Shown here piece by piece: positions 54,126 through 62,875 of a DNA stretch of 64,000 nucleotides. A program made the translations under genes and the position numbers. Within the stretch, counting starts at the first letter, position 1. Every line of letters starts with the position of its first letter. Source of the DNA: Candidatus Thorarchaeota archaeon MP11T_1 (GTDB taxonomy: Archaea; Asgardarchaeota; Thorarchaeia; Thorarchaeales; Thorarchaeaceae); assembly GCA_002825515.1 (NCBI GenBank), contig PJET01000005.1:11497-75496 (forward strand), in the 5' to 3' direction. A model generated the notes under the pieces. The model made no database searches, was not told the origin of the DNA, and saw nothing but the letters and a program-made list of their open reading frames with translations.

Positions 54126-54590
54126 ATGATATCTTGTATCGAGATGTTGCTTAATCATAACATTGCCTGTAGAGAACCGCTACTTCAAGCTCTTGAGCAA
54201 CTGACTATTGATGCATTAGTAAAAGATTTTGGAATTGGTGGAGGATCTATACGGAATATCCTTGCTCACTTAGTGAACACAGAAAGGTACTGGATATCAG
54301 TTCTTGATGGTAGCGAGCTTGAATACATAGAACCAGAGGGTTTGAACGATGTTCAATCCATTAGAACAATCTGGTCAAAGATTCATGAAAAAACAAGAGA
54401 TTTCGTAGCTAAAATTAATGATGTACAATTGCATCATGTGAAGAGTGTGTCGTGGGGAAATCAGACCGTGAGTTTTACCGTAGCTAAGGCCTTGCTTCAT
54501 ATGATTAACCATGAAACACATCATCGAGGTCTATTGGCAGGTTTAATGAGGTTGGAGGGAATAGAACCTCCTGACTTCAATATGCTTTGA
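54126..54590 (+). CDS. DinB-family protein
   Basis: 154 residues from ATG 54126; the upstream frame is cysteine-rich and unlikely. Four-helix bundle with metal-binding His: ILAHLVNTERYW, and MINHETHHRGLL near the C terminus, the DinB/YfiT triad. Such proteins are thiol-dependent S-transferases or of unknown function. The following SIS gene begins 17 bases after its stop. Confidence 0.8.
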   Translation: MISCIEMLLNHNIACREPLLQALEQLTIDALVKDFGIGGGSIRNILAHLVNTERYWISVLDGSELEYIEPEGLNDVQSIRTIWSKIHEKTRDFVAKINDVQLHHVKSVSWGNQTVSFTVAKALLHMINHETHHRGLLAGLMRLEGIEPPDFNML

Positions 54591-54607
54591 GAGGAGTTGA
54601 ATATCTT

Positions 54608-55612
54608 ATGACAGAGTTCTTAGACACATGCTATGATGCAATGAGGAAACAGGAGCGAGCAATCCCTCGGACTATTGATTCCGTTGCTGAAAATGCTGTG
54701 AGGGTCATAGAGGACAAAAAACAAGTCGTGCTGGTTGGATGTGGTGACTCGTATGCAGCAGCTGATTATGGTAGGTGGGCGTTCCTAAGTGTTGGACTCA
54801 ATGCCCTCTTTGTTTCACCGGATGAGATCGACTATCTACGTCTTGACAAGAACTCTGCAGTGATCGGAATAACTGCATCTGGAAGGAGTCTGACAACAAT
54901 TGAGGCACTAAAGAAGGCTAGATCACGAGGTGCAACAATCGTTGTGCTGACTGATAATAAGGATGGAGCCGCTTCACAGGAAGCTGATCATGTCTGGCTT
55001 ACTAAATCAGGTGTTGAAACCTATAACACGAGTCCATCGGCGCCAACTACAGCTGCGATGACATATCTCCTGGTTGTTTCGTCACTAATTAATGACGAAT
55101 CTGAGGATGTTCCTGATCATGATATTAAACAACTGAGAGTAATCGGGAAAGACATGATAACTTGGGCGGAAAGAGAAGGAACGGCAATCTCCCAACTTAC
55201 TAGTCCCAATGTTCCTATCTATCTCATTTCTGAGGGGCCAAACCATGTTGCAGCACAAATTGGTATGATGAAATTCAATGAATACTCTGTGTTGAAAGGA
55301 TATGCAGCTGTCAGAGAAGACTTTCGACATCATTACAATCTATCAATCAATGATGGCGAGAGTGCTGTGTTAGTCACAAAAAGCCCTGCTAGTCCATCAG
55401 ATGATGTTTACATAAGCGTGCTTAGGACGTCACTCAAAATGAAGGCATATCATCTTTACACTGAAGAGAAGCTTGGATTGACCAATCAGTTGACACAGGC
55501 AATTCCTAACTCAATCGCACTTCAAATGGCTGCGTATCACAGTGTTCTCAGATTTAATCCAGACAAGGAATCATTCAAGCTGTCCCATGCTGAAGCCTTC
55601 AAAATCTACTAG
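54608..55612 (+). CDS. SIS-domain sugar isomerase-like protein
   Basis: 334 residues from ATG 54608, with GAGGAGTTGA as ribosome site. Two SIS domains: VVLVGCGDSYAAADYGRW with the VIGITASGRSLTTIEALKKA phosphate loop, and a second around VPIYLISEGPNHVAAQIGMMKF. Resembles the isomerase half of GlmS but without the glutaminase. It probably handles a phosphosugar. Coupled to the DinB gene. Confidence 0.83.
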   Translation: MTEFLDTCYDAMRKQERAIPRTIDSVAENAVRVIEDKKQVVLVGCGDSYAAADYGRWAFLSVGLNALFVSPDEIDYLRLDKNSAVIGITASGRSLTTIEALKKARSRGATIVVLTDNKDGAASQEADHVWLTKSGVETYNTSPSAPTTAAMTYLLVVSSLINDESEDVPDHDIKQLRVIGKDMITWAEREGTAISQLTSPNVPIYLISEGPNHVAAQIGMMKFNEYSVLKGYAAVREDFRHHYNLSINDGESAVLVTKSPASPSDDVYISVLRTSLKMKAYHLYTEEKLGLTNQLTQAIPNSIALQMAAYHSVLRFNPDKESFKLSHAEAFKIY

Positions 55613-55670
55613 AGTGACTCTATTGTAAAAGGGCGAAAGGTAACTAAGGGGGAAACTGAGAAGTCAAGTT

Positions 55671-56639
55671 GTGACAAATTTGTTGGAACGCTTGGCTGAC
55701 ACTAATACAATGGACAAACGAAAGGAAGTTGCAGAGTATATCAATGATCATCCAGATGAGTTTGATAATGTACTTGATTCCATTTTCGTGGGTGCTTCAG
55801 AAAATAGAATACAGTCAAAACAACGCATACTTGATTTAATTGACCTTCTAAATCCAAAAATCGCAATCCAAATAATCGAACGAGTGATTATGGATTCTGA
55901 TTCGAATATCAAAGTGAGAGGTCTCCAAGCGGCTTATAGAACAAGAATTGATTCTCTTAATTCAAAGCTCATTGATATTCTTGCAGACTCTAAAGAAGAG
56001 TTTGAAGTAAAAAAATGGGTGATTCATATCCTAGGAAGCACAGATCCAGTGAATTATGGGAGAGTTCTAAGAAAAACAGCGCGTGATAAGAACGAAGATG
56101 TCAATCTAAGAAAAGAAGCTATATTTGCTCTTACAAAAGTGGTTGATGATGAAACAATAGGAACACTTTGCGCTCTTTTGGGAGACTCCCATGTGGAGAT
56201 GAGAGAATCTGGTGCATGGGCTCTAAGTAATTTAGGAATTCCAGAATCGATTAATTGCCTGCTCGCGGCACTTGAAGATGAATCAGAGAATGTGAGGGAC
56301 TGGGCAATCCGCGGACTTAGGGATATGGACAATACTAGGGCACTTCAAGGACTAGCAGACACAATGGCAAGAGTGCCTCCAAGTGAACAGGTCCGAATGA
56401 TTCGTTTAGTTGTAGAGAGAAGATCTGAAATTATTCTCAGAGCAATTACAGAATTGCTTGGATCAGAAGATGTAGAGGTGCTTCGAGTTGCAGCTTGGGC
56501 AATTGGAGTGTCACCGTATCCACCAGCAGTACCTGCATTAAGAAACCTGCTAGAACATGATGATGAACAAGTCCGTCATTATGTCAAGATAGCACTTGTA
56601 AGAAGTGGAGGAATAGACCCTACTGATCTCCAACTCTGA
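55671..56639 (+). CDS. HEAT-repeat protein
   Basis: 322 residues from GTG 55671. At least six tandem HEAT-like helix pairs, e.g. DKNEDVNLRKEAIFALTKVVD, DSHVEMRESGAWALSNLGIPES and DESENVRDWAIRGLRDMDN. A solenoid scaffold for protein contacts; no catalytic site. No membrane segment. Its partner is not evident. It converges with the SDR gene, three bases apart. Confidence 0.85.
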   Translation: MTNLLERLADTNTMDKRKEVAEYINDHPDEFDNVLDSIFVGASENRIQSKQRILDLIDLLNPKIAIQIIERVIMDSDSNIKVRGLQAAYRTRIDSLNSKLIDILADSKEEFEVKKWVIHILGSTDPVNYGRVLRKTARDKNEDVNLRKEAIFALTKVVDDETIGTLCALLGDSHVEMRESGAWALSNLGIPESINCLLAALEDESENVRDWAIRGLRDMDNTRALQGLADTMARVPPSEQVRMIRLVVERRSEIILRAITELLGSEDVEVLRVAAWAIGVSPYPPAVPALRNLLEHDDEQVRHYVKIALVRSGGIDPTDLQL

Positions 56640-56642
56640 TTG

Positions 56643-57398
56643 CTACATCATCCCTTGATACAGACCTCCGTCCACAAGTAACAATGCTCCATGTATGTAA
56701 CTTGCGACTGGACTGAGAAGAAAGGCACAGATTGGTCCAAACTCTTCTGGCTTACCCATGCGGCCAAGAGGTATTCTTGCATTGATATTTTCAATACCAG
56801 ATTCGGAAGCAGTCATGAGCTCCTTCACACGTTCAGTATAGATGTAACCTGGACAAACTGCATTTACACGGATAGAGTGAGGAGTAAGTTCGTTTGCAAG
56901 TGTTCGCATCATTCCAATTACAGCTGGTCGAATTGCGTTTGATAGTAGGAGATTATCAATTGGTTGTTTTACTGATATTGAGGTACTGTATAGAATAGAT
57001 GGAGAATCAGACATCTTCAGTAGTGGTAAAGTTTCTCGTGTCAACCATACCGCACTCATTAGTGTTAGATCAATGGCTTTTTTCCAATCATCATCTGATA
57101 GGTTTGAAAAAGTACCTGGTGGAGGTCCGCCAGCATTAACAAAAAGTCCATCAATATGATGAATTTCGGAGCCAATGTTCTCCAAAAGTTTTGTAACATC
57201 TTCTTTTTTCGATAAGTCAACTACATGGTATATAGCCGACTCACCAAGATTGGCAATAGCCTTCTTCAGTGGTTCTTCATTACGACCACAAATTATTACC
57301 CTGGCACCTTCATCTGCGAGTGATTTAGCAACACTATATCCAAGTCCTCGTGAGGCAGCTGTCACAAGAAAAGTCCGGTCTTTCAAATCGAGATCCAT
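56643..57398 (-). CDS. SDR-family oxidoreductase of the SNxxR type
   Basis: 251 residues. NAD(P)-binding Rossmann fold: TAASRGLGYSVAKSLADEGA, CGRNEEPLK, FVNAGGPPPG and a Ser of STSIS (about 142). The usual YxxxK is absent: the site reads LLLSNAIRPAVIG, so the catalytic Tyr and Lys are replaced. A defined SDR subgroup shares this 'LSNxxR' motif, so the loss is probably ancestral and the enzyme is not simply dead. Ends CPGYIYTERV and GGLYQGMM. Confidence 0.85.
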   Translation of the reverse strand: MDLDLKDRTFLVTAASRGLGYSVAKSLADEGARVIICGRNEEPLKKAIANLGESAIYHVVDLSKKEDVTKLLENIGSEIHHIDGLFVNAGGPPPGTFSNLSDDDWKKAIDLTLMSAVWLTRETLPLLKMSDSPSILYSTSISVKQPIDNLLLSNAIRPAVIGMMRTLANELTPHSIRVNAVCPGYIYTERVKELMTASESGIENINARIPLGRMGKPEEFGPICAFLLSPVASYIHGALLLVDGGLYQGMM

Positions 57399-57450
57399 GT
57401 TTTATGATATACATCAATGCTACTGATAAGAAGAACGATGAGAGAAATTT

Positions 57451-57738
57451 TTACGTTGATGCAGGGAAAACAGGTTTCTCAGTTCGTGCACCAAGAGTGA
57501 TTTCGATGTGTAAGAATGATGAACTAAGACGCTGAAAGTCATTTGGCACTTTACAAGCTCCAATATCTAGAGATGCTAGAGCAGTTTCAATTTTCCGTAT
57601 TGTGAGTTTTCTGTTGTCTTTGGAATTGAAAGCGATAAGCACGCGAGTTTCATCAGGGTCAGGCATCTTATAGACTGATTGACACTTGATACCTTTGTTT
57701 TCTAAAGCATGCTTAATCTTGGATTCTATAACTTTCAT
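57451..57738 (-). CDS. Hypothetical protein, 95 residues
   Basis: Not recognised. A start of MKVIESKIKHALENKGIKC followed by beta-like segments (ETRVLIAFNSKDNRKLTIRK, FLHIEITLGART). The mixed alpha/beta pattern suggests a small ferredoxin-like fold. No metal motif, signal or membrane helix. It lies alone between divergent and convergent genes. Confidence 0.55.
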   Translation of the reverse strand: MKVIESKIKHALENKGIKCQSVYKMPDPDETRVLIAFNSKDNRKLTIRKIETALASLDIGACKVPNDFQRLSSSFLHIEITLGARTEKPVFPAST

Positions 57739-57909
57739 TACTCGAATACACCAAGATTTTGTATTTATCAGGCTAGTTAAGCACCTGTATTAACTACGTA
57801 ATACTCTATAATAGCGCCAAAGACGGGCTCGGGGTTTCCGAGTGAATAGCTTAACACTTGTATTCTTGCTTTCATCTCTCGTTTGATAAGCGACTAGTGG
57901 AAAGGTTGA

Positions 57910-58911
57910 GTGAGTGTGGGAAAAATGGACAAGGAAGGATTTCGGAAGTATTTGACAGATAGGGACCACCCTATTCCTGAGGAGGAAATTGTTGAGAGTA
58001 TCAAGATGGTGGAGAGATTTGAGGAGTTTTTGACACAATTTGGTAAGACCCTCGATAATGCATCGGAGAAGGAGTTTACCAAGTTTTCAAAGATACTGAT
58101 TGATGAAAAATCTAACACCTATCTAAATTATGCTGCACTATCTCGATATGCGTATTATATCAAGAACATGAATCTATTCTTGCCAGTTCTAGCGATACTT
58201 GATGGGGGCGAAGTGATGAATGTCCTCCATGAGCGACTTGGTGAATATATTGGTGAAAAGAAACGTGATGAGATTCTTTCAGAGAATGATTTACCTCCTT
58301 TGGGTATGCCAGATACTGAGAAGATGAAGGTCACTCGGGAGGTAGTAGAGAGAATGGAAAACATCCTAGACCCATCAGATTGTAAGAGGATCTTGGCTGA
58401 TGTTGCTCATGGTCTACCCCGTGATTTTAGAAAAGGGGAACGGGAGAAGTTCTTGAAGGCTGGCAGTATTGATGAGTATCTGAAACAGAAACGACAGAGT
58501 GCAATAGCAGAGCTAGAGAAACATAGGGATGAAGGTACATTATTCTATAATCAGTACATCACTGATGAGGTGGTTGAGTTTGTAAAGAGCCGCCCTGATG
58601 TCTTGAGTGGTGAAAGAAGAGGAAATATTATCTATCATACTAAAATTCCATACATGGTACAGGAGTATCTTAGAGAAACTAATGAACGAGTGAAGCGTTA
58701 CTATGCGTGTCATTGTGCATGGGCTCGTGAATCGATTCTAGATGATTCTGTTGATGTACCAGTTAGCTTCTGTCATTGTAGTGGTGGCTTCACAAAAATG
58801 CCTTGGGAGGCAGCCCTTGACCAACCTCTAGAATATGAGATGGCAAAGTCTGTACTTCAAGGGGATATGGAGTGTAGTTTCATCATCCAGCTACCAGAGG
58901 ATGTCAAGTAA
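57910..58911 (+). CDS. Conserved hypothetical protein with C-terminal Cys/His cluster
   Basis: 333 residues from GTG 57910; ATG 57925 is an alternative. The N-terminal two thirds are helical and charged. The C-terminal part has YYACHCAWARESI, VSFCHCSGGFTK and MECSF, so CHC...CHC...C, which suggests a metal site. I do not recognise the function. The nitroreductase ATG follows its stop by one base, so the two are coupled. The setting suggests a redox partner of the nitroreductase, unproven. Confidence 0.65.
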   Translation: MSVGKMDKEGFRKYLTDRDHPIPEEEIVESIKMVERFEEFLTQFGKTLDNASEKEFTKFSKILIDEKSNTYLNYAALSRYAYYIKNMNLFLPVLAILDGGEVMNVLHERLGEYIGEKKRDEILSENDLPPLGMPDTEKMKVTREVVERMENILDPSDCKRILADVAHGLPRDFRKGEREKFLKAGSIDEYLKQKRQSAIAELEKHRDEGTLFYNQYITDEVVEFVKSRPDVLSGERRGNIIYHTKIPYMVQEYLRETNERVKRYYACHCAWARESILDDSVDVPVSFCHCSGGFTKMPWEAALDQPLEYEMAKSVLQGDMECSFIIQLPEDVK

Positions 58912-58912
58912 A

Positions 58913-59449
58913 ATGATGAGTGTTGACGAGGCAATCAAAGGGCGTCGAAGCGTTAGGGTATACAAGAGTGATAAGGTGGAAGAGGACTTAATTAGAGAAT
59001 GTATTGAAGCGGCTACATTCGCTCCAAGTGCAAAAAATGGTCAACAATGGAGATTCACTGTACTTACTGGTCAGACTAAGGACAATTTTACGGATATGTA
59101 TAGAAGCGAACTTGACAAACTTACAATTGATGTGGGATCTTCATATGGTTCATGCACAATGATGGAGGAAGCTCCAGTAGTCATTGTTGTGTGGAATACG
59201 AATGAATTTGGATGGGCTACAGAAACTCATGGTGTGTCTGCAGCAATTCAAAATCTGTTACTGAAAGCTTATTCACTTAGACTTGGAACCTGCTGGATTG
59301 GAGATATTTTCTATGCTTACAAAGCTACTATAGATTATTTTAAGAAACCTTGGAAATTGATTGCCGCTATCACTGTGGGTTGGCCCGATGTGAGTCCAGG
59401 ACCACGACCACGACTGTCAGTTGATGATGTGGCTGAATTTCTGAAATGA
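58913..59449 (+). CDS. Nitroreductase-family flavoprotein
   Basis: 178 residues from ATG 58913 (MMSVDEAIKGRRSVRVY); ATG 58916 is equally possible. FMN-dependent NAD(P)H oxidoreductase fold: IKGRRSVRVYKSDKVEEDLI, AATFAPSAKNGQQWRFTVLTG and GTCWIGDIF. The overlap with the preceding gene's stop indicates an operon. The substrate is unknown. Confidence 0.86.
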   Translation: MMSVDEAIKGRRSVRVYKSDKVEEDLIRECIEAATFAPSAKNGQQWRFTVLTGQTKDNFTDMYRSELDKLTIDVGSSYGSCTMMEEAPVVIVVWNTNEFGWATETHGVSAAIQNLLLKAYSLRLGTCWIGDIFYAYKATIDYFKKPWKLIAAITVGWPDVSPGPRPRLSVDDVAEFLK

Positions 59450-59523
59450 CTCGATAGAATTCAGCTCGAGTTTCATAACTTATTGTCCTGATGATATTCT
59501 GTGAAAATAGGAGGTGTATTTAG

Positions 59524-60576
59524 CTAAATCCATCTCTTTTGTCTGAAATAGAGTGTCAGGATTATTCCCAGAGAGAGCATTGTGATTAATAGCAGTGGAT
59601 AAGTCCAAGGGATTTCCAATTCAGGCATGAATCTGAAATTCATACCATATATGCTCGCAATTAGAGTGAGAGGTATGAATATTGTAGATATTACAGTCAA
59701 AACTTTCATGACCTCGTTTAATCGATTACTCACCCTTGAAAGGTAGATTTCCATAATTCCTGTAAGCGTTTCACGATACGTTTCTAGAAGGTCATTAATT
59801 TGGATGATGTGATCATTGAGGTCTCTAAGATACATTTGAGTTGAGGTTTCAATCAAACTTGAGTCCTCACGAAGTAATCTTGAGGCTATGTCTCTGATAG
59901 GCCAGATGTTTCTTCTGAATGTGATGATATCTCGTTTCAAGCTGTGGATTTCCTGAAGGGTTTCATTTGTGGGAACTTCTGCAACTTCATCCTCAAGTGT
60001 TTCGATTCTCTCGCTGAGTTCATCGAGAATTACAAAATATTGGTCAGTGATTAGATCAATTAGCGAGTAAGTAAGATAATCGGAGTTTGATTTTCTGATT
60101 CTTCCAAGATTGGTGGAGAGTCGGTTCTTAATTTGCTCAAAGAGTGGTTTTTCAGACTCTTGAAATGATAGGAGGTAATGGCTACCAAGCAGGAAACTCA
60201 GTTGCTCTGAGTCTAAGTACTTGTCTTCGGAATTGTACTCAAATGCTCTGAGTGTTATGTAGATTGATTCCGAAAGCTCTTCTACTTTGGGCCTTTGATG
60301 AGTATGTACTATGTCTTCAAGGATGAGAGGATGAATCCCAAAATTGGAGCCAATTCTTTGAATCAAGTCTATATCATGAACACCTTGAACATGAATCCAT
60401 CGTACAACATCGGTTCTTTCTAATGGGACGCATTCTTCACAAGCAGCCTGCTTATGTTCTTTGAACTCTTGTTGGTTGAAATCAGTTATTGTGATTATTG
60501 GTTCTTTGGTAAGCTTTTCTCCAGTATGAAGCAATGTTCCAGGCGGCTGCCCAACCTTTGCCTTATGCCCTTCCAT
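59524..60576 (-). CDS. corA: CorA-type magnesium transporter
   Basis: 350 residues from ATG 60576; CAGGTGAAAAA is the ribosome site, favouring this over an upstream start. A large cytoplasmic N-terminal domain with a long coiled-coil (EELSERIETLEDEVAEVP...), then two transmembrane helices with the family signature YGMNF between (SIYGMNFRFMP). The end TLYFRQKRWI is basic. A second gene is not linked. Homopentameric channel for Mg2+ or other divalent cations. Confidence 0.92.
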   Translation of the reverse strand: MEGHKAKVGQPPGTLLHTGEKLTKEPIITITDFNQQEFKEHKQAACEECVPLERTDVVRWIHVQGVHDIDLIQRIGSNFGIHPLILEDIVHTHQRPKVEELSESIYITLRAFEYNSEDKYLDSEQLSFLLGSHYLLSFQESEKPLFEQIKNRLSTNLGRIRKSNSDYLTYSLIDLITDQYFVILDELSERIETLEDEVAEVPTNETLQEIHSLKRDIITFRRNIWPIRDIASRLLREDSSLIETSTQMYLRDLNDHIIQINDLLETYRETLTGIMEIYLSRVSNRLNEVMKVLTVISTIFIPLTLIASIYGMNFRFMPELEIPWTYPLLLITMLSLGIILTLYFRQKRWI

Positions 60577-60673
60577 TTTTTCACCTGGTTCTAACAATAC
60601 CTACGAGCTTATTGATATTCGCATATTGTTTGACCCTATTACTTAATTCGAGCTTGCTTCACATGCCTGAGTG

Positions 60674-61210
60674 ATGAAACGAGTGCTGATTCTCGGACCT
60701 AGTGGGTCAGGAAAGTCAACTTTAGGCGAAAGACTTGGTACAATACTTGATATTCCGATTATTCATTTGGATCAACATTATTGGAAACCGAACTGGATAG
60801 AAACACCTGAAAACGAGTGGCGAGATAAAATCAAGAGTCTAATCAGTTTGGATTCTTGGGTCATAGATGGGAATTATACATCAACCCTCAAGCTTCGTGC
60901 CTCTGCGGCAGATACAATCATCTATATTGACATTCCTAGAAGACTTTCATATCTCCGTATATTCACTAGGTTTCTTAGATTTAGAGGGCAAACGAGACCT
61001 GATCTTGCTGACGATTGTCCAGAAAAAATCGATTTGGATTTCATTAGATGGATTTGGGATTTTCCTATCACTCGAAAACCGGTGATTCTTAGGTTCTTGG
61101 AATACCTAAATTCAACAAAGAGTGTGTTTATCCTTAGAGGACAAAAGGAGATTGAAGGATTCATAGATTTTCTAAAGAAAAAAAGAAATGGCCATGTATG
61201 TCAGACTTGA
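60674..61210 (+). CDS. P-loop nucleotide kinase-like (FlaR-type) protein
   Basis: 178 residues from ATG 60674. Walker A LGPSGSGKSTLGERLG, HLDQHYWKPNW, SWVIDGNYTSTL, and a lid-like basic region (RTRPDLADDCPEKID). Resembles the DNA topology modulation protein FlaR/adenylate kinase-like family; the substrate is unknown. The stop codon lies in AGACTTGAACCCGG, a stretch that matches the tRNA-Asp T arm in antisense. Confidence 0.8.
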   Translation: MKRVLILGPSGSGKSTLGERLGTILDIPIIHLDQHYWKPNWIETPENEWRDKIKSLISLDSWVIDGNYTSTLKLRASAADTIIYIDIPRRLSYLRIFTRFLRFRGQTRPDLADDCPEKIDLDFIRWIWDFPITRKPVILRFLEYLNSTKSVFILRGQKEIEGFIDFLKKKRNGHVCQT

Positions 61211-61216
61211 ACCCGG
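61204..61216 (-). repeat. 13-base match to the tRNA-Asp T arm
   Basis: GACTTGAACCCGG at 61204-61216 is the reverse complement of 52767-52779 in tRNA-Asp. It contains the stop of the preceding gene. Thirteen bases could be chance; it is listed because other tRNA-Asp ends at 53.4-53.8 kb end genes the same way. Confidence 0.3.
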
Positions 61217-61503
61217 AAGTAATTTCCTTCAAAAATGGTATACGAGCCCTCTTTTATAAGGAACGATTTGTATGAGAAAATGATTGAGAGATTAAGTAGA
61301 GAGCATCTATGGTTGTTTCTTGTATTGACCAGATAGGTTGCTTTTGTGTTTAGTAATGCAACACAACAGGGCTATTCGCAAAAAAAAAACGAAATGTCCC
61401 TCTTTGTCACTTAACCCAATTCAGAGCTGATGAGAATGATAGAGAAATTATCAAACATTGGAATCGGAGAAAACAGGAAAAATGAGGTTAGGGGGAGAAA
61501 GGC
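61211..61503. other. Spacer before TFB
   Basis: About 290 bases without a credible gene. A ten-A run lies at about 61380-61389. An A/T element near 61440-61455 may be the TFB promoter. A GGGGGAGAAAGG ribosome site precedes the TFB ATG. Confidence 0.5.
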
Positions 61504-62454
61504 ATGACGAATGTGGTTAGAGTCAGAGAGAAGAATACAAACAAACGAGATGTGTGTATGAGCTGCGGAGAGACTTCGTTTACAGAGGATAATGTCCGTG
61601 GAGAGAATATCTGTATTTCATGTGGGCTTGTTGTATCAGAACATGCTACCGATAATGGACCAGAGTGGAGAGCATTTACCACAGAGGAAAGGAATGCAAG
61701 AGCTAGAACAGGAGCGCCAATGACTCTCACTATTGCTGACAGGGGTCTTTCAACAGTAATTGATTGGCGAAATAGGGATGCAAGTGGTAGGGCACTTACT
61801 AGTACTACACGTGCAGCCATCTATAGAATGCGAAAATGGCATATCAGAAGTAAGCTCCATAGCTCTCAACACAGAAATCTTAGTATTGCAATGAGTGAGA
61901 TGGAGAGACTCTCCTCACAGCTTGGGATTCCACGTGATGCTAGAGAAACTGCAGCATTGATGTACAGAAAAGCTCTAGCAAAGAAACTTGTAAGAGGAAG
62001 AAGTATTGAATCAGTAGTAGCTTCATCAGTCTACCTTGCTTGTCGGATTCATAGGATTCCAAGACGACTTGATGAAGTTGTGGCTGAAACTAATGTTAGT
62101 AGGAAGCAAATCGGTTATGCAGTTCGTCTAATTGTTTCTCGAGTCAATATTAATGTGCCCTTGGCTTCTGCGAAGGACTTGATTCCAAGATTGTCCTCAG
62201 ATCTTTTTCTTAAAGGAAGAACGGTGAAAAAAGCTACTGAAATAATCAAGAATGCCGAAGAAAGATTTGTAACAATAGGAAAGGACCCAGGTGGAATTGC
62301 AGGGGCTGCACTCTATATAGCTGGAATATTAGAAGAAGATAAGCGAACTCAGAGAGAGATAGCTAATGTTTCACGAGTCACAGAAGTCACAATTCGTAAT
62401 CGTTACAAAGAACTTGTTCGTGTTCTTGGAATCTCAATCAATGTCAACTCGTAA
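61504..62454 (+). CDS. tfb: Transcription factor B (TFIIB homologue)
   Basis: 316 residues. Binds TATA-TBP and recruits RNA polymerase. Zinc ribbon C18, C21, C37, C40; B-finger/linker region DNGPEWRAF; two cyclin-like repeats (SQLGIPRDARETAALMYRKAL... and LKGRTVKKATEIIKNAEERF...) with the recognition helix TEVTIRNRYKELVRVLGI at the end. All standard parts are present. Confidence 0.96.
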   Translation: MTNVVRVREKNTNKRDVCMSCGETSFTEDNVRGENICISCGLVVSEHATDNGPEWRAFTTEERNARARTGAPMTLTIADRGLSTVIDWRNRDASGRALTSTTRAAIYRMRKWHIRSKLHSSQHRNLSIAMSEMERLSSQLGIPRDARETAALMYRKALAKKLVRGRSIESVVASSVYLACRIHRIPRRLDEVVAETNVSRKQIGYAVRLIVSRVNINVPLASAKDLIPRLSSDLFLKGRTVKKATEIIKNAEERFVTIGKDPGGIAGAALYIAGILEEDKRTQREIANVSRVTEVTIRNRYKELVRVLGISINVNS

Positions 62455-62524
62455 TAGGAGTGTCCTTTAGTATAGCATTGCTTGGATTTGAGATTTGGTA
62501 GTCCTATGATCATGAGAAAAGAAA

Positions 62525-62601
62525 TGGTCGGGACGGCCGGATTTGAACCGGCAACCGATGGATCTACAGTCCATTGCTCTGCCAGATTGAGCTACGTCCC
62601 G
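62525..62601 (-). tRNA. tRNA-Tyr (GTA)
   Basis: Acceptor CGGGACG/CGTCCCG with C1-G72 as in archaeal and eukaryotic tRNA-Tyr; anticodon stem ATGGA/TCCAT with loop CTGTAGA, anticodon GTA; T arm GCCGG-TTCAAAT-CCGGC; encoded CCA. No intron. TTTTATTG at about 62627-62634 (antisense) is the likely TATA box. Confidence 0.95.
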
Positions 62602-62875
62602 TGCGGTTCGATTGCTACTCTGATAGCAATAAAAGGATTACTCACTGTTCACATTCTTCTTGAGAAAGGCTGTTCAAAAGAATGAGCTTATAGGACTTAT
62701 TCAACTTTGTATATGTTATTGCACGCAGAAGATGAATTGGATATGGAGTTCTTTGAGAAAAGGGGGTATATTGTCCCAGGATTCTTCATGGAAAAACGTG
62801 TAAAATCTTGAGTAATATTTTCAGCAATGTTGAAAGGGGTGTATTATACTATATACAGTTGGAGGCTTAGTTTAG
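62602..62875. other. Spacer before the DNA methylase gene
   Basis: About 270 bases. A short plus-strand frame (about 62709-62810, MLLHAEDELDMEFFEKRGYI... 30-odd residues) is possible but unsupported. ATTATACTATATA at about 62843-62855 is a strong TATA-like element for the next gene and GGAGG at 62861-62865 a strong ribosome site. Confidence 0.4.

Noticed and set aside
62482..62685. Plus-strand frame of 67 residues (MVGTAGFEPATDG...)
   Set aside because: Antisense of tRNA-Tyr; same artefact.
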